Shown here: positions 32,570 through 43,180 of the stretch, in pieces
Numbering within the stretch: the first letter of the stretch is position 1
How the letters are laid out: each line of letters starts with the position of its first letter
Assembly (NCBI GenBank): GCA_034401795.1
Contig: CM067374.1
Coordinates: 97,932,860-97,996,859 of the forward strand
Reading direction: 5' to 3'
Length of the DNA stretch: 64,000 nucleotides
Source of the DNA: Chaetoderma sp. LZ-2023a
Lineage: Eukaryota > Mollusca > Caudofoveata > Chaetodermatida > Chaetodermatidae
Position numbers and translations under genes: made by a program
Notes under the pieces: generated by a model
Seen by the model: the letters and a program-made list of their open reading frames with translations, nothing else
What the model was told of the DNA's origin: nothing
The model's database searches: none

Positions 32570-32782
32570 TTAACTGTCTCACCATTGCAAACCACCTGAC
32601 AATAATTTCAACCAGAAAAACTCTTGAGTTACTGAATATTTTGAAAACAATTTGACTTTAAATCATTGGTGGCTTATCCACCAACAACTTTCAGTCAAAT
32701 TGTTTTCAAGATATTTAGCAGGTCCAGAGATGCAACCCCTGGAATGCGTCGTCTGCAAAAACTCAGCAGGCAGACAGGTAAG
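32570..32782. mobile_element. MITE TTAA-C copy
   Basis: TTAACTGTCTCACCATTGCA to CAGCAGGCAGACAGGTAA, with a full hairpin (AATCATTGGTGGCTTATCCA). The right TTAA is mutated to GTAA. It lies between two alternative exons. Confidence 0.75.
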
Positions 32783-33125
32783 CATGTAGTATTGGAATGA
32801 GGCACAATATAACTTTATATTCTTTTTATATAAGATAAGTAATTTAAAAATATTCAAAATGATACGTGGTAGCGCAATGCTATAAAATCTGAGGAAAAAA
32901 TTTAGATTTTCTACCTGCTGTTTTAACGCAACACTGACATCTACTTTGAAGTGTGTTGCTTTTTTGTGTGTGTGGAAATGTATATGACTAGAAATAAAGA
33001 ATACAAACACTAAGACACAGTGTTGCAAAGATATTTTTGCTTAGGTCTTGTTTTAAAAAAAGTAATTGACAAAACAGGCGTTAATTTTTTAGAAATATAA
33101 GCTTAGTATCTATCTTCCCAGGTAC

Positions 33126-33204
33126 CATGCAGATCTAGCACTTTCTTTTTCACAGTACGCCGGGTGTTGCGAACCTTCATCGATAATTTTTTGTTGAACT
33201 GGAA
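33126..33204 (-). CDS. unrecognised minus-strand gene, alternative exon B4
   Basis: Acceptor CTCATTTTTCAG, exon of 79 bp, donor ATG-GTACCT, phase 0 in and 1 out. It encodes FQFNKKLSMKVRNTRRTVKK and KVLDLHG(partial codon). It begins FQ like B5, whereas B1-B3 begin S. It lacks the second His of TRHR (TRRT instead). A paralogue of the exons at 32160, 36216, 37416 and 38152. Confidence 0.68.
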
Positions 33205-33369
33205 CTGAAAAATGAGCAAAAAGTAATCAATTCTAAAAGCGACTAAGCTGGAACTTTATGTAAGGAACTTACCCGCTTCATTCCAAATCTGTTTCAAGCT
33301 AAGCTGATTAGGAAAAGATCTGCTGAATATGTCAAATAAACCCTTTACCACCCGAAACTACAAACTGTT

Positions 33370-33490
33370 TATGAATCAGGAAATATTCTGTTGAGTATTT
33401 TGAAACGAAATAGACTAGCTGTTCTTGCCTATAGCCACAACAGGTTCAAGCTAAATTACTTTTAAAATATTCAATAGCTTTTCTATATAG
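33370..33490. mobile_element. fold-back core (FB-B type), decayed
   Basis: TTCTGTTGAGTATTTTGAAA and the complement TTAAAATATTCAATAGC flank a short loop. Confidence 0.55.
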
Positions 33491-33719
33491 CGGTCTTGAA
33501 ATTAAAATTGAAATTTCAAGGATCCAATGGGTAACTGAAAATTGTTCAGTATGTAGCACTGCCAATGCCAGCAACAATTTTCAGACAAGTTATATTAAAA
33601 ATAGTCAGTAGGTGAATAGTGAATAGACGATTGCATGCCAAGAGATGATTTAGCACCATCATTTATTAAGTAATATGATGCAGAATAACAGGGTGTGTGC
33701 TGGTACTACTGTGGTTGGC

Positions 33720-33866
33720 TTGGCACTGTTTGACAGGCTCAATAACTGGGCCAGTCATTCAATGGATAAATTTTCATAAAATAATTTTCACATGATTTGC
33801 AGATGTTCATTTTCTATCAGTTTCCATGAGAAAATCAAAATTTATGTGAACAAATTTGAGCATTAA
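33720..33866. mobile_element. MITE TTAA-A, partial
   Basis: A central GCTCAATAACTGGGCCAG hairpin and right arm end TGAGCATTAA, shared with the TTAA-D start. Confidence 0.55.
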
Positions 33867-34035
33867 CCCTTACCACGCTGATGTGAATATTCTATCTATT
33901 ACTATGTCAATAGCTAAGAAACTGCTGTACATTTGTCACCAACTTTGGTGGACGATGTTGCTGTCTATGACACCAGTAGATCTTTTAATTTAATTTGAAA
34001 ATTTTTAATTTTGACATCAGAATGGTAAGCGTTAA
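33863..34035. mobile_element. MITE TTAA-D copy, internally deleted
   Basis: TTAACCCTTACCACGCTGAT to CATCAGAATGGTAAGCGTTAA. Confidence 0.8.
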
Positions 34036-34424
34036 ACGTTGAAAATAGCAATTACTAATGTTTATTCTGTTACTTGTCTAATTATGAATTAGTCAGTCTC
34101 CTAGCAGTACCACTGAATTATCATTTCTGCATTATTTAGGATATGGTAATAGAGCTGTTCTCTTGCGCCGAGGTCTATTTTCAACATAGCCACGCACTCA
34201 CATGAACCCATATTCCTTCTACATCGATAATCCTCATGATTCTCGGATTTGGCTACATGCTTAGGGTTGATCAGCATTACTTTCGTTAATATCAATATCA
34301 ATATAGCTTGGAAAATGTGTCAATATATTATTGGTCATAACATCAGCACATGCATGGTTCTCTCTCCCAAATTAACCCATGTGCCCTAATAATGGCAATA
34401 AAAATGTTTCATATGGTCTCTGGC
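34036..34424. other. no feature seen
   Basis: Unique-looking sequence before a tandem array. Confidence 0.4.
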
Positions 34425-34843
34425 ATGCAATGATAACCACTCTGAATCACTGGTATGCAATGGTAACTACTCTGAATCTCTGGCATGCAATGGTAACTAC
34501 TCTGAATCTCTGTCATGCAATGGTAACTACTCTGAATCTCTGGCATGTAATGGTATAAACTATAGATTCAGCATAGGACTCAAGATTGGTCAAGAAATCT
34601 TTGCAATGGTAACTCGACTCTGAATCTCTGGCATGCAATGATAACTACTCTGAATCTCTACTATGCAATGATAACTAATCTGAATCTCTCGCATGGAATG
34701 ATAAATACTCTGAATCTCTGGTATGCAATGATAACTACTCTGAATCTCTGGCTTGTAATAGTAACTACTCTGAATCTCTGCCATGTAATGGTATAAACTA
34801 TAGATTCAGTATAGGACTCAAGATTGGTCAAGAAATCTTTGCT
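34425..34843. repeat. 30-bp tandem array with a 240-bp higher-order repeat
   Basis: Units of the form ACTCTGAATCTCTGGCATGC plus AATGGTAACT occur about 11 times in two blocks. Each block ends with the same approximately 50-bp segment (TATAGATTCAGYATAGGACT, CAAGATTGGTCAAGAAATCT) at about 34560 and 34800. Variation between units is mostly single substitutions. The minus-strand frame at 34590-34784 (repeating EIQSSYH) is an artefact. Confidence 0.9.
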
Positions 34844-35010
34844 TGAGAAATGTACATTTGCAGGCCAAAAGAAGACTATTTTGACATCTTACCACTAGAA
34901 TGACTGGCTCTCTTATCGAGCCAGTTATTCCTGTTGTCAATTTTCAAGAATTGTCTTCATGTGGACATTTCTCAGGGCCTTAACACAGGCTGGTTTTTGG
35001 CAAGCTATGA
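34844..35010. mobile_element. MITE TTAA-A, partial
   Basis: TGTACATTTGCAGGCCAAAA, central GACTGGCTCTCTTATCGAGC hairpin and a truncated right arm. Confidence 0.6.
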
Positions 35011-35731
35011 AAGATTTGCAGTGGCTGTTGCTTTTTCTGGATTGACCATACTGCTGGACTGTAGTAACAATCTGTATTATACCCGCCATGAAATTCTGCA
35101 TAACCTAATAATAGGCTACATGTAATTCTTCCACTTAACCAATAGTTTTAATAAATACCAATCATTTGCATTATAAATGTCTAAGTTGCTACCTTATGTT
35201 TCATTTGAGAGATTAAATATGTTCATCAAAATAACTTTCATGATGGATAACATGCATTGTCATAGTTTATAATGCAAAAATTACCTTACATTGACTGATG
35301 GGTTAATGTAAATATTTTTAAACTTGTTAGAAAATAAATCAGACACAAATTTCCACAGACCCTAATTTTAGTTCTTTACTTTGTGCGCAATCAACAAAAG
35401 AGCTATTGGTTTGGATATACCAATTTTTCCTATAATTACAAAAGAACAGTGCATATTGGAAGCAGTGAGTCGAGGTGAATAGGTGCATATGGTTGTGAAG
35501 AGCATTCTATAGTCGAGATGTTGGTCGGATTAGGACTTATGGTATAAGTGTCTGATGTGGTGGATTTTGCGGTATTAGGAGTGGTGCATGTTGATGTCAT
35601 GATCGTGAAACAATACCTATATGGTGCTATGATTAGGCTATCAGAAAGAATGTTAAAAGGAGAATCTTAACATTGTTTGTAGAAGTGCTGGTAGTTTTAG
35701 TGTTGCTTTATAGTACAAGTGACCATGGCAT
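35011..35731. other. no feature seen
   Basis: No repeat family or exon recognised. Confidence 0.4.
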
Positions 35732-35965
35732 TAACCATTTAATGGTCATACCGCCCAAAACTGGCCGGCCTGTTATGGTCTTATGGAATGTCCATTTACA
35801 GTCCAAGAGAAAACTATTTTTGACAATTTACCACTGGAATGACTGGTTCAATAACCGAGCCAGTCATTCCAGTGATAAATTAAAAAAAATTGTTTTCTCT
35901 TGGACTGTAAATGGACAATCCACAAGACCATAACAAGCCGGCCGGTTTTGGCAGGCCTTGGAATA
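35732..35965. mobile_element. MITE TTAA-A copy
   Basis: TTAACCATTTAATGGTCATA, a long near-perfect hairpin (GGAATGACTGGTTCAATAAC), ending near TTTGGCAGGCCTTGG. The right TTAA is lost. Confidence 0.75.
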
Positions 35966-36215
35966 AATTTTAAAATAAACATACATTAAAATAGTGGATG
36001 CCATATTTTCTGCATAAATATTCAGTATTGTATGCGGTTGCCAAAAATACAGATCTGCCAATTGCCCATATTTAAAACCGTATTCAAATTTGACTGTGCT
36101 TAAGTGTGAACACACCTGAATGTCTATACTGCACCCACCTGATTGTTCAGAATACGATATTCAGCTAGTTTTACAGATCAGAAGTCAGTTAGTGACATGT
36201 CACGATATAATCCAC

Positions 36216-36294
36216 CAGCATTTTGCTCCTCTCGTCGTCTTTGTCGATGTCGTGTATTGCGCATTTTTGTTGACAAACGTTTGTTGAAATGGGA
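36216..36294 (-). CDS. unrecognised minus-strand gene, alternative exon B3
   Basis: Acceptor CCATGTTCCAG, exon of 79 bp, donor CTG-GTGGAT, phase 0 in and 1 out. It encodes SHFNKRLSTKMRNTRHRQRR and REEQNA. It shows the full FNK[KR]LSxK.R.TRHR pattern with the most basic tail of the set. Without splicing the frame would end about 12 codons after the donor, so the donor matters. Confidence 0.7.
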
Positions 36295-36299
36295 CTGGA

Positions 36300-37415
36300 A
36301 CATGGAGGAAAGAAGAAGCCAAAAGTGATTTTTTTGTAAATTTACTAGCCTGATAAATAGGCAATGTAAACTTTTAGTTACCAATAATAATAATGAAAAT
36401 TAGTGATCATTTTGAGAATGACGTGGCTGCTGTAATTTTACAAAGCAACATCTTTCAGCAAAACCATTGGCACAATGATGACAAATCTTGCTGCCAAAAG
36501 TAGCATCTTGACATTTGCATTCAGCAGAACAAGTGATTTCAGGCATAAATAATTTTAGATTAAAGGTCCAATATCACGCCAAAACTCCTCAAAAGTAAAA
36601 TTGGTAAAATTAAACTTTTAGAGGCTTAAATTGTGTACTTCTATGAAAGGAAACTAAATATGATTTAAACTTTAATCATTTCTTTCAACAGAGATTAATA
36701 AAAATTTTGCTGTTTCAAAATTGAGTTTTTATATCTATATATAAAAGCCCAACTTATATTAATTTATACGGAATGCAGTCATTATATGCTAAAACATTTT
36801 TTGTTTCGTTACATTAAAGTACACAATTTAAGAGTGTAAAGGTATACAATTTTAATAATTCTTGTGTGATAGTATACTTGTTACTTATTAAGTTGCATAC
36901 CAAATCCAGAGTTTCACTCTGTAACATTTATTTTACGCCTGAAAATTTTAATAATTTAAGAAAAAAAGTCCCATTTCAACAAGCATTTGTCATCTTATGA
37001 TGAAGAAATTAGAATTATGATTTAAATGTAAGTGTGATTGTGATATTGTGTATGGAAAGGATAAGGCGAAGTATATGTGGATGCTGAAGGATTAGCATAC
37101 GGTACCTCATCGGTTCTCCAAATCAACACTGTTACTCACCACCCCATTGCCATATTGTTACATGTATATTTTCCTTAGACAATATTTTTTGGTCGAATTA
37201 AGATAACATGTGCCAGATATTTCTAAGAATTCTATCAATAATTATTTTCTCAAATTATGTGATGAAAACCTGTCAAATTTGTGATTGTATTGTGATTAAA
37301 CTATGACACAGAAATGAAATACCAACATTGAGATAGATCAGACGACACCAAAATTGCAAATCCAGCACTCACTTTCTAGCTATTGGTTAGTTTGATTGAA
37401 ATTCTACACAAGATC
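36300..37415. other. no gene; one possible exon relic on the plus strand
   Basis: At about 36969 the plus strand reads AAAAAAG then TCCCATTTCAACAAGCATTT, encoding SHFNKHLSS, matching the start of exon B3 in the opposite orientation. It decays after nine residues. Otherwise AT-rich with no feature. Confidence 0.4.
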
Positions 37416-37488
37416 CTGATGGTCCGTATTTCTTTGCACGATGTCTCGTGTATCGAAGTTTGGAAGACAGCTTTTTGTTGAAGAGGGA
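37416..37488 (-). CDS. unrecognised minus-strand gene, alternative exon B2 (donor defective?)
   Basis: Acceptor CTAACATTTCAG, then SLFNKKLSSKLRYTRHRAKK and YGPS. At the phase-1 position expected from the other copies the sequence is CAG-GATCTT, so the donor GT reads GA. A GTAGAA lies 9 bp further but would leave phase 0. The copy is either a recently disabled exon, uses a non-canonical donor, or holds a sequencing error. Confidence 0.55.
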
Positions 37489-37518
37489 CTGAAATGTTAG
37501 AGAGGAAGAGATGGACAT

Positions 37519-37680
37519 TTAACCATACCATTCTGATGCCAAAATAATAAATTTTCAAATTAAATTAAAAGATGAACTGGTGTTACGACAGCACTAAAAT
37601 TTGTTGACAAATGTACACCAGTTTCATTGCTATTGACATATTAAAGGACAGAATATTGACGTCAGAGTGGTAAGGGTATT
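37519..37680. mobile_element. MITE TTAA-D, decayed
   Basis: TTAACCATACCATTCTGATG to GACGTCAGAGTGGTAAGGG. The right TTAA has become TATT and the hairpin centre is reduced. Confidence 0.7.
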
Positions 37681-37849
37681 TGCACCAACCAAATACACGA
37701 TATGGACCAATTTAATGAGTATATACCTCAGAAATATTTGACAAAGTATGGAAGTCAAAATTCAGGTATTGAATTTGCTAAAATTGTCATAGTTTTAATG
37801 GTTTAACATTGAAACCGCTCCTTCTGCTTTAATCCTTCCACCGTCAAAT

Positions 37850-37985
37850 ACCTGAAAAGTTCCTTACTATATAAAACTTATTCTGTTGAATATTTTGAAA
37901 TTAATTTGTGGAAGCCACTGCTGTCTCCAGGCAAATTTATATCGAAATATTCAACAGCTTTCTTGTACGGTTACATTGAAAATGA
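37850..37985. mobile_element. FB-B core fragment
   Basis: TTCTGTTGAATATTTTGAAA and the complement ATATTCAACAGC flank a short loop. Unrelated unique sequence follows. Confidence 0.5.
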
Positions 37986-38151
37986 GATATCAGGAATTCA
38001 TCGATGAAAGGGTTAATCTTGACATGAAAGTAGCGAGTGTTGTGTTATCTAGTGAACACCTTCCCCATTAGCTATCCCGTCCCTATCATATGATAGAGAG
38101 TTGTGCCTTGCTTAAACGTGACTCACTTGTTACTTTAAACTGGGCTAGTAC

Positions 38152-38239
38152 CATATGTAAGACTGAGTTGTTGTCTGTGCCGCTTTACACGGTGTCTAGT
38201 GTGTCTGACCTTCTGTGATAATTTTTTGTTGAAACGGGA
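38152..38239 (-). CDS. unrecognised minus-strand gene, alternative exon B1
   Basis: Acceptor GTTTGGCTTTTCAG, exon of 88 bp, donor ATG-GTACTA, phase 0 in and 1 out. It encodes SRFNKKLSQKVRHTRHRVKR, HRQQLSLTY and a partial codon. It is the first B exon in transcript order, about 19 kb downstream of the A exons at 57 kb; the A exons end exactly at phase 0, so any A can join any B in frame. Confidence 0.7.
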
Positions 38240-38886
38240 CTGAAAAGCCAAACAGATAAAAGGTTTTTATAAATTTGTTTTTTCCACAAGTAAAGTTTCT
38301 ATCAAATCATAAACCTTTATTGGTCACATGTACAAAGATAACTTATTATCATAGTAAATAATGATTTATGACCAAGGGCAAAATTATCTTCAATGAGTTA
38401 ACACTGGTATAACGACCCAGCCATATCAATAAAAATTGTCAAAAATTGTCTTTTCCTTTTTTCATAATGTTAGATTTATAAATCATATGATCTATATCTT
38501 ACTTGGTGCTTGTGACTGCTAAGGAATTAATTTAGATACACGTATCTGCAAAGGTGTGTAATGCATGTTTTAAATGTCATGTGTTTACAATTTTGCACTA
38601 ATTATCGAGAAATAAACACAATTTTGAGCATGAATATTGACATTTTCAGTCCGCGTTCACCATGAGAGAGACGCGACGTTATGTCATAAGGCTGTATGAT
38701 AATCATTAGCATGAGTTTTGACTGCTCACATGTGCTAGAATTTCTAGATCTGAATAACAGTATAGCGTAGTCAAATGGATATCATTCACAGAATATTTGT
38801 TCTTTTACCATTGAATTATCAGTTTACAACATTTGCTTATCTTTAGCTCGATCATAACATCAACATGGCATCATTTTCACATATCT
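38240..38886. other. no feature seen
   Basis: AT-rich sequence with a few MITE-like words but no clear copy. Confidence 0.4.
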
Positions 38887-39088
38887 TTAACCTTCGAAAT
38901 TATTCAAGAAAATTTAAATTTTTTCATAGCAAATGTCTATTTGCAGACCAAGAGAAGACTATTTTTGAAAATTTACCACTGAAATGACTGGCTCGGTTAT
39001 CACTCCAATTGTAAATTTTAAAAAATAGTCTTCATCTCAAGACCACTGCTGAAGCCGTTTTTTGCTGATATGACGGCTAAAGGGTTAT
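38887..39088. mobile_element. MITE TTAA-A copy, one arm shortened
   Basis: TTTAACCTTCGAAATTATTC through GAATGAC-like palindrome remnants to GGCTAAAGGGTTA. Confidence 0.65.
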
Positions 39089-39329
39089 AACCCAGCCAAA
39101 AATTATATCTGCGGTAGTCTTATCAGGTGTACAGCGGTAAGGTTAAAAAAAATTCTCCAACCTGAAAATGGCAGTTACGTCACAAGAAACATTGTGAGAA
39201 AACAGCGTCATATGGTCAGATATTTGAGTTCATTATAAATATATATATATATAATCTGAAAACAACCAAACTAGATATACTGATGACCTTCTAGTAGTAA
39301 AACTGTCAGCATTATGGCTGCACATCTAT

Positions 39330-41195
39330 CAGTGGCCAAAGTTAAGACCACACCAAACTACGCCGGGAGCGCAATATTACTCTGCGCCACATTAGCGAAC
39401 GCTTAAAAGATCTTCCTATTCAACAGGCAGACTCCCTAGCAGATAAAATCACTGCCATGGATGACTGTCACAAAATGTTTCGGGCAGCCCGAGCCCTGAG
39501 AGTTAATGACTACACACCACCACTCACTGTACACAACTCTGAAGGACACTTTATCGGGACTGATCACGGAAAAGCTGAGGCGATCCGAGAATGGTTCAAG
39601 GAACAGCTCACTGACAACGATGATGAGCCCTTGCACCCATTCTCAGGAGACCCCAGGTCATTACTAACACCAATTAAGAGAAGGCACTTAAAGCCTTGAA
39701 AAATGGACGTGCATCTGGACCTGATGGCATGAGCAATGAACTATTCACATATGCAAGTGACATTATCTCAAAACCAATCACGCACCTAATCAATTCAGTT
39801 TTTATGCACCACCTTCCCATCGACGCTGTAGGCCAAGGCACCCGTATCGCACTACCAAAGCCCAAGAAGCCACCTGGGCCCCCAGCCAATCTGTGGCCCA
39901 TTGTGCTCCTCAACAGCATACGGAAAATCCTATCCAATGTTACTCTATGCCGTATCCGAGACAAGATCGATTACTTCACTGGATCATATCAAAGTGGCTT
40001 TAAATGTGGACGCAGCTGCGCAGACATTGTATGGGCTCAACATATGCCTGTGTCGGTAGTCATGTCCGAACACTGGGACTTCCACAAAATGGGCATTGAC
40101 ATGTTATGAGCCTTCGACACAATTAAACACTCAAAAGATCCTAGATGTACTACGCCAGACCAGTTGGAATGAAGATGAGCTATGACTAGTGAGACTACTG
40201 CTTGCAGACACCAAGCTGAGAGTACGAGTCAAGTCAGTGAAGTCTGTAGAGTTTGAGACATCAATCGGCTCCCCACAGGGAGATGGTCTATCTCCGGTGC
40301 TTTTCACCTGCTACCTTGCTGCCGCATTGAAATCTGTGCGGGAAAGTTCCACAAGACCAAACCCCCCAGTGTCAACACTGGGCATGCCACTAGAGATGGA
40401 ATATGCCGACGATGTGGACTTCATAGACGAGGAAAAGAAACCCCCTGACGAACTTCTCCCAATACCTGCAAGCAAACTAAAAATTGAGAATCTCTTTATG
40501 AATGAATCCAAAACAGAGTTCATCCACATATACCTATCGACAAAGCATGAAACTATAGAAAATGACGACCCACTTTGTGGTGGCGAACCCGGGAGGAAAA
40601 GTAAAATCCTGGGCTCACTGCTTTGCAGTACTGCTGACATTTCTGCATGCTGCGTCATGGGGAACATAGCTTTCCAGTCTTTCTGGAAGCTATAGATTCG
40701 TAGATCAAAGATGCCCTTGATAAAGAGGCTATGTTTATACAATTCAACCTGCATATCCTTGATGCTGTATAACTGTAACAGCTGGGCAGCTTTAGACAAA
40801 CTCGAAGCCTGCCACCGCAAACACATACGCACCATCACTAGACACCGATGGCCAGAGAGCATAATTTCCAAGGATGCACCATACAAGATGTGTAATACGT
40901 CGCCGCTGTCTGTAAAAGTCGCCCAGCAAAGATGGTTCATGTTTGGCCATGTGCTAAGGATGCCAGAAGAGACACCAGCACAGAGAGCCTTGGAATTCGC
41001 CCTACTCGGAGCCAGCAAATACAAAGCCAGGAGAGGACGTCATTGCATAAATATGTTAAGCGTGCTATGAGGTGACCTCAAGAAAGCAGGACTTGGTACA
41101 CTCAAGTCAAGAATGGACCTTAGGAAGCTAAGGATTTCGGCTGAGGACAAGACACAGTGGGCAAAAGTGAAGAAGGACTGATTGCAGCTGTAGGA
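39330..41195 (+). pseudogene. non-LTR retrotransposon reverse transcriptase, degraded
   Basis: Consecutive frames give a linear series of motifs: ASGPDGMSNELF (39705 on), LPKPKKPPGPPANLWPIVLL (39850), SGFKCGRSCADIVWAQ (39990), AFDTIKHS (40110), GSPQGDGLSPVLFTCYLA (40267), MEYADDVDFIDEE (40396), WKL ending 40695, then a C-terminal LEACHRKHIRTITRHRWPE and QQRWFMFGHVLRMPEETPA (to 41070). This is the reverse transcriptase and downstream region of a LINE of broad RTE/R1-Jockey type; the YADD metal-binding box is intact. Stops (after DML near 40107, in the 40140-40190 stretch and at 40695) and frame changes near 39695 and 40700 disable it. No endonuclease domain is seen, so the copy is 5'-truncated. 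Confidence 0.88.
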
Positions 41196-41235
41196 TGTTT
41201 CTACTACTACAGCTGCAGAATATAGTAATCATCAT
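41196..41235 (+). mobile_element. 3' tail of the non-LTR element
   Basis: TACTACTACAGCTGCAGAAT, identical in position and order to the end of the truncated copy at 29.1-29.4 kb, which defines the 3' end of this family. Confidence 0.7.
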
Positions 41236-41820
41236 ATAATCTGAATTAGCCTTTCAGAATTTTCATGTAAAGTTCCATACTAGATAAGTCAATAACACAA
41301 TGCAATGAATGGATACTTTACAGTATGGTAACTTGTACATCAGTCTATAAATCAATGTAATTTTGCATCGCGCTATCTTTCATTAAAATGCTTGCTGAAC
41401 TGGGACCGATGGATGAACATGTATTTATGAAGCATACTGTATAGGTTCAGTTTTCAGTTGACTACCATTGTGTAGGCGTAGACTACTTAATATCTGAATA
41501 TAAATCATTTTTAATCTTGAAACTAGAATCAAGGCATTATCACGAGCAAGGATGTTAGTGAAAAACTGTATTTAGATTATTAAACATTTTAAGATTTTGA
41601 TTGTAATTATTAGCAATATTCAAAGAAGCAACCTTTTTGTCTGTTCTTTGAAGTGAGTTATTTTTCAAAAACAGTATTGAAGCGCCGTTCTATAAGTATT
41701 ATCATTTGATTCAAGTACTATTGGTCTGATTCTGTTCTTATCATTTTCATATCGGGTCCCATTAATGGTGGAGAGGTTTGTAAAGAAGTGAGCAGGAAAA
41801 AGAAGGTGTGGTGGCAAGTT
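41236..41820. other. no clear feature
   Basis: A minus-strand TTCAGCAAGCATTTTAATGA at about 41370-41395 faintly resembles a B-type exon but lacks an acceptor and has an early stop. Confidence 0.35.
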
Positions 41821-42014
41821 TTAACCCTTACCACTCTGATGTGAATATTCTATCTTTTATTGTGTCAATAGCAATGAAACCGGTGTTCATTTTTCAACAA
41901 TATTGATGGACGATGCTGCTGTCTACGACCAAATTTGTTGGAAAATGATTACCAGTTCATCTTTTAATTTAATTTGAAAATTAAAAATTTTAACATCAGA
42001 GTGGTAGGGGTTAA
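41821..42014. mobile_element. MITE TTAA-D copy with both TTAA edges
   Basis: TTAACCCTTACCACTCTGAT to ATCAGAGTGGTAGGGGTTAA, inner ATTGATGGACGATGCTGCTG hairpin. Confidence 0.87.
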
Positions 42015-42059
42015 ATTGAGGCCGTGGGGTCAAACCCTTCAGAGGGATACAGAAAGATT

Positions 42060-42435
42060 TCCGCCCTATGAACAGAATCATTTCTAGCTATGCCCCGCCC
42101 ATTTCTAGATAAACTCCTCCCACTTTATACATGTGATGGAATCAATTTATATATTTTGACACTGGAATTATAAGAATCCCAATTTCAAGGTAACTGTTCT
42201 GGAAAGCTGTTGAATATTTTGAAACTAACTTGTCTGGGTACTGTTGCTACCTGTGGCAACCGCTCACAGTCAAATTAGTTACAAAATATTCAACAAAATG
42301 CTCCTTAAATTGTAAATCCATAAAAAACATATACAATTTGTACACTGGATAGACTTTTCGATGTTCATGACCCAGCTAGATTCTTCATTATGATGTGACA
42401 TCAGCTAACTAATGACGTAATTCACCTTTCCAGAG
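42060..42435. mobile_element. Fold-back element FB-B copy, inverted
   Basis: ATTTCTAGCTATGCCCCGCC, hairpin (GTTGAATATTTTGAAACTAA ... complement), then GATGTGACATCAGC. Confidence 0.75.
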
Positions 42436-42436
42436 T

Positions 42437-42680
42437 AGCCATCGATGTTGAATATTTTGAAACTAATTTGACTGGGTGCTGTTGCTGCCATAGGCAGCAA
42501 CAGCACCCAGTCAAATTAGTTTCAAAATATTCAACAGCTTATCTGTATAGCTTTCTGGAAATTGAGTCAGGGAGTTCAGGGATCGATCGATCCCAACACG
42601 AGCGAGGTGTGGGTGGAGCGTAGCTAGAGATGGGCGGGGCATAGCTAAAAATGGAACGGTCCATTGATTATGATGTCTGA
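42437..42680. mobile_element. Fold-back element FB-B with near-perfect hairpin
   Basis: 42448-42535 is an almost perfect palindrome (TTGAATATTTTGAAACTAAT ... GGGTGCTGTTGCTGCCATAG ... exact complement). It is followed by GGGATCGATCGATCCC, GTGTGGGTGGAGC and GGGCGGGGCATAGC. This copy and the one at 42060 lie in opposite orientation. Confidence 0.85.
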
Positions 42681-42954
42681 TACTTGAGTGACAGATCGGA
42701 TACCTGCATTGATATGATTTTAGAATGGGCTAGTAGGAGGGGTGGGTGTGTTGCATTGCACATCAGTGCAAAATTATTGTAACTCCTAAAGGGAAAGCTA
42801 CCCACAACCCAGCACAATAATGGATGGATCTGATCTGTCGCCCAAGTATCTGACATTGCAATCAATTACGTTACTAGGTACCCGAGGTGACAACCATAAT
42901 TATGTAATATAAATCTGTTATGAAGCGTGAAACGTCTGTACAGTGTACCAAATG

Positions 42955-43180
42955 TATTGTCTTTGAGGGATTTTAAAATTAATTTGACTGGGAGCTGTTG
43001 CTATCAATTCAACTGTCCTTGAGTCAAAATATTCAACAATTTACCTGTATAGTTCCCTTGCAATTCGGATTCTGGTAATTTAGGGTTAAAAGTATATACA
43101 TCGATCCCAACAAATGCACAAAGTGGGCAGAGCTTAGAAATGGGCGGGGCAGAGCTAGAAATGGATCCCTCTATTATAAA
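42955..43180. mobile_element. FB-B copy, core reduced
   Basis: Left arm present. The complementary arm is shortened to CAAAATATTCAACAATTTAC; the right block ends GGCGGGGCAGAGCTAGAAA. Confidence 0.6.

Noticed and set aside
34425-34843. Regularly spaced 30-bp repeats that look like a CRISPR array
   Set aside because: The spacers are as repetitive as the repeats, there are no cas genes, and the setting is an intron-containing eukaryotic genome. It is a minisatellite.
40311-41024. 237-residue minus-strand ORF
   Set aside because: Antisense shadow of the reverse transcriptase; the plus strand holds the YADD and GSPQGDG motifs.
41350-41400. Sixth B-type exon (FSKHFNE on the minus strand)
   Set aside because: No AG acceptor at the right place and an early stop; similarity too short.
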